64,000 bases of DNA. It comes from Beroe forskalii (Eukaryota; Ctenophora; Nuda; Beroida; Beroidae). A program made the position numbers and the translations under genes. Numbering within the stretch: the stretch's first letter is position 1; each line of letters opens with the position of its first letter. Of the stretch, positions 37,860-47,152 are shown piece by piece. The notes below the pieces were generated by a model. It ran no database searches. It was not told the origin of the DNA and saw only the letters and a program-made list of their open reading frames with translations. The stretch covers positions 186,001 through 250,000 of the forward strand of contig WFMF01000186.1 of the NCBI GenBank assembly GCA_011033025.1, written 5' to 3'.

Positions 37860-38110
37860 GCCATCGTTCCAATTTATGATATTTCATCACTTTGTACCCA
37901 TTTTGTTCCAATTCATAGCATCATAGGCAGTTTGCTATCAATTTGTAGCAATTTTGTTGAACCAATCTATCGTTTGTCATCACTTTGTACCAATTTATGA
38001 TATGTAATCATTTTTTCCTATTTGTTCTCCATTTTGTACCCATTTTGTTCCGGTTTACGATTTGTCATCCTTTTGTACCCATTTTGTTCCAAATCGTATT
38101 ATGTCACCAC
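37860..38110. repeat. degenerate repeat of ttgtacccattttgttcc
   Basis: Five to six imperfect units of about 40-60 bases, each with the pattern cactttgtacc(c/a)att(t/t)tgttcc followed by a tcat-containing link. It adjoins the minisatellite. Confidence 0.6.
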
Positions 38111-38246
38111 TATGCAACCATTTGTAACAAGGATATATACAGTAGATCGGGTTAAGGGCCGAACGAGAATCACAATAGGAGGGGAGTGAGAAGGTGGAGC
38201 GAGGAGTTGAGGGAAGAGGAGGGGGAATGAGGAAGGGAGAACAACA

Positions 38247-39056
38247 GAGGAGGTGAGGACAGCAGAAGTGAGGACAGCAGAGAACATGTAGCAACAGAGG
38301 AATTGAGGACAGCAGAGGAAGTGAGGACAGCAGAGGAAGGGAGGACAGCAGAGGAAGTGAGGACAGCAGAGGAAGTGAGGACAGCAGAGGAAGGGAGAAC
38401 AGCAGAGGAAGGGAGGACAGCAGAGGAAGTGAGGACAGCAGAAGTGAGGACAGCAGAGGACATGTAGAAACGGAGGAATTGAGGACAGCAGAGGGAGTGA
38501 GGGCAGCAGAGGAAGGGAGAACAGCAGAGGAAGTGAGGACAGCAGAGGACGTGAGGACAGCAGAAGAAGTGAGGACAGCAGAGGAAGTGAGGACAGCAGA
38601 GGAAGTGAGGACAGCAGATGAAGTGAGGACAGTAGAAGAAGTGAGGACAGCAGAGGAAGTGAGGACAGCAGAGGAAGTGAGGGCAGCAGAGGAAGTGAGG
38701 ACAGCAGAGGAAGTGAGGGAAGCAGAGGAAGTTATGACAGCAGAAGTGAGGACAGCAGAGGAAATGAGGACAGCAGAGGACGTGATGACAGCAGAGGAAG
38801 TGAGGACAGTAGAAGAAAGGAAGACAGCAGAGGACGTGATGACAGCAGAGGAAGTGAGGGCAGCAGAGAAAGTGAGGACAGCAGAGGTTGGAGGACAGCA
38901 GGGGAAGTGAGGACAGCAGGGGAAGTGAGGACAGCAGAGCTTCTGCTGCAGAAGTGAGGACAGCAGAGGACGTGTAGCAACAGAGGAATTGAGGACAGCA
39001 GGGAAAGTGAGGACAGCTTAGGAGGTGAGGACAGAAGAAGAAGAAGTGAGGACAGC
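38247..39056. repeat. purine-rich minisatellite, 18-bp unit gaggacagcagaggaagt
   Basis: About 45 units of the 18-mer with scattered variants and 15-bp units. Because 18 is divisible by three, long open frames run on both strands (for example a repeated RTAEEV pattern), but these are artefacts of the repeat. No start context or domain supports a protein. Confidence 0.95.
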
Positions 39057-39059
39057 GAA

Positions 39060-39340
39060 GAAAATGCATCTCAAAAGTGCCCCAAATGATCCAGGCGTGC
39101 TTCCAAAGCACATCCCCAAATGCACCCAAAATGCACCCCGTCGAACACACCAAAATTGACCCGGGCGGCCCCCAAAGCACGCCCCATATGCATCCCAAAA
39201 GCACCCCATCTTCAACCCTTCAAACAAGCGTGCACCCAACATGCACCTCATCACACCAACGTCCAACGTGCACCCAATCTCCACCCTAAAGGACCAAATG
39301 AACCGGATGTGCCTCAAAAGCACACCCCATGTGCACCCCA
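39060..39340. repeat. degenerate CCAAAATGCACCCC-type repeat
   Basis: About twelve poorly conserved units related to ccaaa(a/g)tgcacccc, directly adjoining the 18-bp minisatellite. No coding support. Confidence 0.7.
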
Positions 39341-39344
39341 ATAC

Positions 39345-39522
39345 TGTGGTGTAGCCAGGGGGAAGGAGACACAGGCAGCTGCCTCTTCCTTTGGGACAGG
39401 CAGCGTGTAAATTTCGTTAAGATGAGAGCTTGGAGCCTATCTATAGCAAAATAAAGAATTCAACAGATTTTGAATGTAACCGCCACCTCCTTTTCAAAAA
39501 ATCTAGCTACGCCCCTGGTCCA
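39345..39522. mobile_element. small MITE-like fragment
   Basis: The left end contains GTAGCCAGGGGG. The right end reads CTAGCTACGCCCCTGG, whose complement CCAGGGGCGTAGCTAG is the kind of terminus seen on many animal DNA transposons. The left terminus is degraded. No ORF. Confidence 0.35.
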
Positions 39523-40690
39523 AATAACAATTGTGCAAATTTAGCATTGATTTTTATTTCAAATTTGTAAGTCGAACACTTGTTTTCTATTCTATTATCT
39601 GTTATAATGACCATTTGATTTTATACCAACCATTTGGTCAAGTAACAGAATTATATAAATTTCACAGTCCGATATTAAATAGGGCCCTCTTTTTACAGTT
39701 GGGGCTCAGAATAGATCTGTGTTCAAACGTGACGGTTCCTCGTGCGCGTCTTTAGGGCTCCACAACATCCATGTATCATGAAATAATTTTTAAAATTCAG
39801 CGTTAAATTCAATTCGGAAATGATTTTTAACTTTTAGAATAGGAGAATAGAAGACAGGACACTGTGCAAGTATTATCAAGGTTTACCTGAACTTCACACG
39901 TGTGATTTTTGCGGCCGATAAAAGAAAACTGGTTTTCGTCTGATTAAATTTGGAACTTATCTTGAAAAACGGAAAGAAGACTAAAGCACAACTGTGCGGT
40001 AAGCAAGTTGGTTAAGTCATAATTTGATAAAACCAGAAAAACTAGATTATAATTGAATTACAGTTCTGCAAGAATGGCGAAGGACTGCTGCCTGAGTTCT
40101 GGAGAATAAATCTAAACCCCACATACAAATTCAAATTGTAACGTCAATATTATGTTCATAGGAACTTATATCACGACTATTCATTAACGATCGTTTTCCA
40201 TCAAAATATTCAAACATTAGTAATAGTGGTGTCAGTTAAAAAGACGCTCTTACCCAGGGTTGTGGCAAACGCAGATGGGTCATAATATGATCAGATCCTA
40301 ATCCACCGTAGGCAGACGTTCGAATCTTGTAATTTTGTCAAGATTTAAATGATAAATATTGATTTAACGATTTGGTAATTGTTGACATACCTAACATTGA
40401 TTCTCAATGTATGGCCGCCACCCCACAAGAAAATAATAACTTATTTCTGAGCCTACGAAAGTCATTTTCTTTAAAATGGCGGGGCCATTTTCAACTAGAA
40501 TACTTCTTATATTTATCAAAAAGTCAAAAAATGTCCATTTCAAAGAAAACTTTCAAGATACAGTACCTTCCATCTCTAAAATTAACAATGAGCTAGACTT
40601 AGACAGTTAGACATGTTTCGGTTAATCGGCGCACGGTTGTGATAAATAAGGGCAAAAATGGTCAAAAAACGACGCATTTGCTTCTGAAGA
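39523..40690. other. gene-free AT-rich DNA
   Basis: Nothing beyond short AT-rich frames is visible. Confidence 0.5.
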
Positions 40691-40694
40691 AAAA

Positions 40695-41275
40695 AAACGG
40701 TGAACGAGGTGCTGCGTAACAGCGCTTAGTGCACGTGCAGATTAATTGCGCGCGCGTTCATTTCTGTTTCATCCTGTTTTCAGTTATGCGCATTTATAAC
40801 TTTTGATAAGATTGGAATTTTTTGATGAGGTCAAAAGTTGTTCAAATCAATTTGTAGGTATTGCAGAATGTTTAAAGTTAATGAACGAGGTGCTGCGTAG
40901 CAGCGCCGAGTGAGTTGCGTATTTGCAGACCCAACGAGCCTGCTAGTCTCTCTTATAAAATCCCAATCTCTATACTATTTTTCTTCGTACGTCGTAACTT
41001 ATTTTGTCCTTTTTTGTAGACACATTTTAGGGCGCCCACGTGCAGTATGAATAAATGTGCGCGCGTTACCATGGTTGCATATTGCGCGCGCCTTTAAGTC
41101 TGTTAAATGCTGTTTTGAGTAGTCACTGCTCCGTAACTTTTGATCTAATTGGAATTTTTTGTTGCGGCAAAAAGTACTAGGCTATTTGAATTACATAGGT
41201 CGAAATTTACGAACGATGTGCTGCATAGCAGCACCGAGTGAGCTGTGCATTTGCAGGCCCAACGGGTCTTATATA
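40695..41275. repeat. partially tandem repeat around GGTGCTGCGTAGCAGCGCCGAG
   Basis: Three copies of gaacga(g/t)gtgctgc..agcagc.c(c/t)gagtg, near 40701, 40885 and 41212. Between them lie homologous stretches with gcgcgcgtt, ctgtttt and taacttttgat(a/c)(a/t)(g/a)attggaatttttt. This is a ~180-330-bp unit repeated in direct orientation. The centre tgctgc.nagcagc is itself palindromic. Confidence 0.75.
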
Positions 41276-41899
41276 TTGTGTATTATATGTTTTTTATACG
41301 TCACGCCCCATGGCAACGCGCGCGCAGTGACAAAAAGTGTGGAGACTGGCGTTGCCAAAGAGTTCAAATAACCCAAAGAAAATGAATAAGAAATTAACAA
41401 AATAACAAAAACTTAATTATAAGCCATTGAGTGGTTGCTGAAGCACAGAATAAATTCGAATTGGAAATTTAAAAAAAATAGCGCGGAAGCAAAACCCAAG
41501 CGAACCACGTGCAGCTGACTTTTTCTAAAATTAGAACGATGCGCAGATAACAGAATATTGGTTATTGCATGTCAGAAACCGGTGCTAAGTGAATTAGAAT
41601 ACCAGAATTTCAGGAAGGAGGAAGGAGACGACGAATTATTAATTTTACCAGGTATGGAATTACGAAATATAACCGCAATTATCATAGAACTAGAATTCCC
41701 CGAACGGGCAGGAAAATGGCGATTTCGCGAGGGAAGCAGAATAGCAAGAATGATTAGCCTAATCATTGATTAGGTTCTAATTCGTCACATGTCCATGAAA
41801 AGTTCTCGCTAAGTAAGAAATTAACAGACCGTATAAAGCAACAAAAACCTAGGTATTGTGCTGTTTGTCCTGCATTTTTTTGAAATATCTTAACTACTA

Positions 41900-42830
41900 G
41901 TGCGTTCGGAAATGATTGTCACTACAGGCATAAAATGACAAATATGACCAAAAATATCAAAATTTCAACATAGTCGAGTACTAGGGTCTCCACCAGACTT
42001 AATTGCAAATTTTCAGTGTTTACGAAGATTTTTGAGTCGGTCATCTAGCTTGTTTTTTGATTGTTTTCAGGTGCTCCGCTGTATGGCGAATTCTACATCT
42101 TCTAGGCCATGTTTTTATGGTCCGATTTCACTATTCAGGACATATTCAGGGCCTTCAGGTCCAAAACTAAAGAATAGGATGATTGGTTGACATCCGGGGC
42201 AAATTTCTGTACAATTTAACCCTGCATTATTGATAATGAGTAGAGCTAAAAAGTGGCAAATTTAACAGTTCAGTAACCGATAATGCAGTACACATCTTGC
42301 ACACACGTTTCTGAAGTTAAGACAATAACTCAAAATCTTAAAAATGGTTGTCCCGTGTACAAAAGGGTCTGAATTAATAGCCTAACACGATAACCGAAGG
42401 TTTCAAGTTATTTAAATGTTGTATTTCTGGACAATTGCCAGGGCAAAAGTTGCAACTGCCCTATCTGGAGCATATCCTTTTTGAGGTCAAAGCACCTCTT
42501 AGGATTATTTCATCTCGACGAAAAACAGTCCATTTGTTCCCGTTAGCATCCACGTGTGCTGCAACAGCCTCATTTTGATAATCTGACACTTCTTGGGTCC
42601 GTTGATAGCGCGTTTTCTTTGACAACGAAATTTGTGGTCAGTTTCGTACAGCGGAGCAAATAATTAGAAATTTGAATCTGCTGTAGAATGGGCTAAGAAA
42701 ACTAAGTTATCGGTAAAACCCGATTATCTTAATCCAAAAATGTCTGAAAAAACCGAATATCACATCAAAAAGTCACTCCCGGCAGGCGTTTCTCCAGAAA
42801 ATTGCAAGTGACAATCTTTTCCGAACGCAC
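41900..42830. mobile_element. 931-bp non-autonomous DNA transposon with 24-bp TIRs
   Basis: A terminal inverted repeat at 41900-41923 (starts GTGCGTTCGGAAA, ends GATTGTCACT) matches the complement of 42807-42830 with one mismatch in 24. TA dinucleotides flank both ends (41898-41899 and 42831-42832). The interior has no frame over 60 codons, so the element cannot supply its own transposase. Confidence 0.85.
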
Positions 42831-44235
42831 TATTATTTGTATTTATTTCGTAGTTTGTGAAAGTGACATAATTCGGTTTTAGATACAGATAAGTCGTCAA
42901 ATCCTTGAATTTGAATAACTATCTACGTTATCAAATGGCCAATTGCTAAATCATAAGCTTCGACAAATCATAGATAAGATATAATAGATTCAGTACTTAC
43001 CTGACACCTAATAAGGGGTGGGACTCGGTCCATCATCTTGTTCCATAGCAGTAGCACCCAAGCGTTACGAATTAGGTAAATATCCTGACTCGTGCGAGGG
43101 TGCGGGGCTTGCATACGTCAGTCGTCAATCCTACAGCCATTCCACAGAACTGTTGTAAAAGCTAAAGAATTAAGGAGTCTATAAACTTATGAATTAACTC
43201 TTCCAGCGAGATTTCTTACAATTGAAAAAGCTGAGTCTCCAACTTAATATGCGGTAATACATTATCATAATATCATACCTGTTCTACAAATTATATTTGA
43301 GTCATTTTCGTGTCAAAGAGTAGGTTTAATTCCGAATAACTCAATATTCCATTTTGAATATCACCAGAACAGAACCTCAACTTCTACCGTTCTCAGGAAG
43401 GCAATGCAAGAGCAACTTAACAGCTGGTGCACAGGACACAACCTGTACGACGCCTGGGATATACTTGTTTTAACGTCATCTTCTTAGCGTGTTGTGCTAT
43501 AAAAGTGACGACATCTCAGCCGACTGTTCGATTTGGTGGCATATAATATCAAGTGTACTTTCCGGTATTTTCACTGATTTATCAGAGAGAGCTCCCTACG
43601 CATGAAGACAAATCGAATTACCGGTCGGACAGGTCTTATCAGATAATTATTGGCGGGTCACATGACATGCGTGATAACTCTATGCTACGTAAGAGGGCGG
43701 TATATAAACCGCGGGGAGCCAGGAACAAACCAGTTATTCAAGTTTCATATTTGCTTTGCTCATAGCAAGTATACCTTGGGTACAAGATTTTGCTTTTATT
43801 ATAACGTTATTTCCCAACGTTGTATTACAGTGCCACTTCTGAGTCTATGCTCTTGCCACTTATCTGTATCTTTAAACGTTACCTAAAACTGGTTTATGCT
43901 ACTGTTTTAGCAAGCCAATCCCACTGTTTTTCAAAACGAAATCCCTCATGTTCTTGAATTAAAACCAGTATCACGGCCATTTTCACTTCCAGCAAACCTT
44001 AACTGCCAAGTTTGAAAACTCGAGCCTGCCACGACGCATAATGATAAACTTCGTTATGACTCTCTTTTAATTACAAAGTTACATTTCTTTTCGTTATCCA
44101 TATTATACCTCCTTAATATTGCATACTACCTTAAAATCTCCATATCATCACCCAATAATTCCCAATATTGCTCACCCCGCTCAACCACACTTACTAAAAC
44201 CTCCTCTGTATTTTGAGCTGTTACCAGTAGCCACA
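42831..44235. other. 5' region of the dioxygenase gene
   Basis: No coding region. It contains one dispersed TGACG repeat copy (about 43468-43530) and a TATATAAA box at 43701-43708 in a GC-richer context. That box could promote a transcript with an untranslated leader exon for the gene starting at 44236 (inference). Confidence 0.35.
43701..43708 (+). promoter_or_regulatory. candidate TATA box
   Basis: TATATAAA preceded by gggcgg and followed by ccgcgggga. It is about 530 bases upstream of the dioxygenase start codon, so an untranslated exon or another transcript would be implied. Confidence 0.25.
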
Positions 44236-45730
44236 ATGCTAGCCACCTTTGTACGATCTCAACTTGGCGCCGCCAAACAAGTCTCCCGGCTGCTGACCAC
44301 GGCCGCTGCCCACGGAGTGGCTATCACAGACGAGGGTCTGGTGGACGGCTCAAACACCTTCCTCCACCAGGAGTCCAGGAACCTCTGCAGGTAAGATGAC
44401 AAGTCTGTTTGTGTTCTCGAGATTATCATATATGCGAACGGTATTTACAATTAGTGAATTGTGATTTCGAAACAACAAGTTTTGCACGGATGAGACCTCA
44501 GCCCTTCACAGATTAGCCCTTTTCCCACTCCTGGTTTTTCTGCGACAGGTGTACTGTAATTGAGTAATAAACATTAAACTCACCAATCACCATCATATTC
44601 TGTGAAGTAACCCTCGGATGCATTTCAGATGCCTACAGTGCTGCAGTCAGTACAGCATGGCTAAGACCATGGTGTCCGTGAACGACGGAACGAAGCTGAC
44701 TAAGATCCTGGACGTGGATGACAACTTCATCTCGGCTAAGTGGAGTGACGGGCACACTGGTAAGATCCCCCGGAACACGATGGCCGCCTACGGAGAGGGG
44801 GCGGGAGCTACCATCCTGGAGCAGTACATGGACTTGGTTCAGAGGAAGAACAGAGCTCACACTTTCTGGACAGGAGAGGATGGGGGAGACACAGCCCTGG
44901 AACCCTTCCAGTACAGCGCAGTCAAGGAGGACAAGGTGGAGTTACAGAAGTTCCTGCTCCACTTCATGGAGTACGGAGTGGCTATCCTCAAGGGATGCCC
45001 TGACCTGGAGGACCCCACCCCTCTTCTCAACGAGGACCTGAGGTACGGCCCCGTCCAGGATACCATCTACGGCTCCGTGGTGGAGATCAAGTTCCGGAGT
45101 GTGACTGATGGGGAACTGGTGGCTTACACCAACAACGAGCTGCCGACTCACACGGACTTCAGCTTCTACACCAAGACCCCGGATATCCTGAACGTGTACG
45201 GCAAGAAAAACACGGTGGTGGGCGGGGAGAGCACCTACGTGGACACATTCGCAGTGCTGGACGAGGTCCGGAACGAGAAGCCGGAGTACTTCAAAGTGCT
45301 GACCGAGGTGGTGGCTTACTACAGGTACGCAGTGCCGGGGAAGCGGCTGAACGTTTCCAGCCACAAAGTGGTAGAGATGCGAGGAGAGGATATCTACCGG
45401 GTCGTGGACATGTTCTGCGAGTTGGACGAGCTGGAGTTCGCTAAGCACACCGACATTGAGACCAGGAAGTTGTGGTGGGAGGCGTACTCCTACTACAGGA
45501 ACAAGTGTACCGAGCCCAGGACCCCCGGAGCTAGACGACTTGACCCCGGTGATCTGGTGATGATCGACAACTGCAGGGTCCTCCACGGCAGGAGACCGTT
45601 TGTGGACGGCACTGGAGAGAGGATCATGAACCTCATGTACGCTGAGTTCAGTCACGTGATTCCAGCAGTGCTGGACCTGCACCAGGAGATCCATGGTCTC
45701 AAGGTGGAACCTGCTATTGCTGAAGCTTAG
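44236..45730 (+). CDS. gamma-butyrobetaine / trimethyllysine dioxygenase family, 418 aa, two exons
   Basis: Exons 44236-44390 and 44629-45730 (phase-2 junction, GTAAGA...TTTCAG). This is an Fe(II)/2-oxoglutarate dioxygenase of the carnitine-synthesis family. The N-terminal zinc-binding module is marked by a Cys cluster (LCRCLQCC, about 50-57). The double-stranded beta helix holds the iron ligands His226 and Asp228 (LPTHTDFSF) and His371 (NCRVLHGRRPF). The likely 2-oxoglutarate Arg is Arg383 (GERIMNL). VVGGESTYVDTF is the family's conserved TxGGxSxxVD block. The first ~30 residues are Arg-containing, Ala/Leu-rich and free of acidic residues, like a mitochondrial presequence. That favours trimethyllysine dioxygenase (mitochondrial) over cytosolic gamma-butyrobetaine hydroxylase, but family membership alone does not fix the substrate. 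The frame is intact and GC-rich. AATAAA lies 49 bases after the stop. Confidence 0.9.
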
Positions 45731-45778
45731 GGACTTTACTCGCACAATGGACATGTCACGGGAACACGTGACGGTTTT

Positions 45779-45784
45779 AATAAA
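45779..45784 (+). terminator. polyadenylation signal AATAAA
   Basis: AATAAA begins 49 bases after the dioxygenase stop codon, a plausible 3' end signal. Confidence 0.6.
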
Positions 45785-46317
45785 ATCTATCTTTGATAAT
45801 TTTGTATGACAGCCTTTCTATTTTCTGATCAAGGCATACAAACGAGAAATTCAGACGTAAAATATGTTCGTTTCTGATGCTTCAAAAAGATTTTCAGAAG
45901 AAATATTTTATTAATTATTTTTACATTGAGTTTTGTAACGTTGTAAAATTGTACAAAATATTATGCTATCCCATTTGAAACTGGATTCCATCATTTCCTG
46001 GTCTTAATGTTTTCTTCAATCAAGTAATTACTTGCCTAATTATGGGATAAGAATGGACAAAAGTTTAGCGAAAATTTATTTAAAATTGACGGCACTGCAG
46101 CCCACTAAAACACTGCAATCCCTGTAATGAACTGTAAACGACAATCTTGCACATTGTGAATGTGAAATCATGCCGAATTAAACCAAATGAATGATAACTA
46201 ATAGAAGAATAAGACTGCTGTAAGCAAAATGTTCTTATCTGTTCTTATCGTTTTTGAAGGTTTTACTTCTATTCCAACAGCCGTACAGGAATCGAATTAT
46301 TCAAGTGTAATAAAGCC
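45785..46317. other. gene-free spacer
   Basis: AT-rich, with nothing recognisable. Confidence 0.5.
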
Positions 46318-46560
46318 AGTGGTGGTTTAGGAAGTGTAATCCAACAATCCATAGTCCTCACTTAAATCGCCCGAAACATCGTTGCAATGGGCTGCTACTC
46401 TTTTAGCCCTCCCCCAGTTTCCCTTACGCTCGGCTGAGTGAACCGTGTGGCTGCATAGGCTCGAGAGACCTAGGTATCTTAACCCCTTTAGCCTTACCTC
46501 AATGGGAATGGCAGGGAATTGAACCCAGGATCGTTCAATCACGAGCCTGACTACTAAAAG
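46318..46560 (-). mobile_element. tRNA-derived SINE
   Basis: On the minus strand a polymerase III B box, GGTTCAATTCC, lies at 46515-46525. An A-box-like TAGTAGTCAGGCT lies about 30 bases upstream at 46544-46556, with the spacing of a tRNA gene. The sequence between does not fold as a clean tRNA. A ~180-bp non-tRNA body with no coding frame follows. This fits a tRNA-related SINE. Confidence 0.5.
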
Positions 46561-47142
46561 GACATCACTTTATTAACAATCTGTTCGCACAGTTTTGAAA
46601 TTGGTGTGAATGTTTTCCATTCATCTGAAACCTGGCGAGAAGAAAATGAAGAGAAGCATGCGATTATATGAATTATTTTTAACCCCACCACCATAACCCA
46701 ATTTACAATATAAATGTAAAAAATGTAACACAGATCGACTAAGATATCAAGGAAGGTAAGTTGTAGAATGTGAAATTTAACAATACATTGATTTCTTTCA
46801 TATATCATATTGAAAACTTATAAAGCATGAAAAGTGAAATAAATCTGGAATGTCAATTTACTTAACATCGGCAAAATAATTGCAATACTAATCTCTTATT
46901 CTGAAAAGTTTATTTCATTGAAAATTTCAGCCATTAATCATATTTTCTTATATATGCAAAATCATTCCTTCTAAATCTTAAAATACTAATTTCGTTACAC
47001 TACAGTTTAAAGTTGAAATATTCGCAAAGAAAAAGAAGCTTGCACAGCAGCTATCCTACCTGTTCATCAAAAACAAAAGCGAGTAAAATAAGATTACTAA
47101 TATTCAACTTATATATGTACAGCGTAGCTTCAACTATAATGA
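46561..47142. other. gene-free AT-rich DNA
   Basis: Nothing recognisable. Confidence 0.5.
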
Positions 47143-47152
47143 ATAAACATAA

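Noticed and set aside
38170..39204. 344-codon Cys/Leu/Pro-rich minus-strand frame and 143-codon plus-strand frame
   Set aside because: Both are translations of the 18-bp minisatellite.
37860..39340. CRISPR-like array
   Set aside because: Units are contiguous, without unique spacers of constant length, and the genome is animal. These are minisatellites.
44942..45754. 270-codon minus-strand frame
   Set aside because: Antisense of the dioxygenase exon. The plus-strand frame has the catalytic residues and splice sites.
46515..46556. Possible true tRNA gene
   Set aside because: A- and B-box-like motifs are present but the intervening sequence does not form a clear cloverleaf. A SINE head is more likely.
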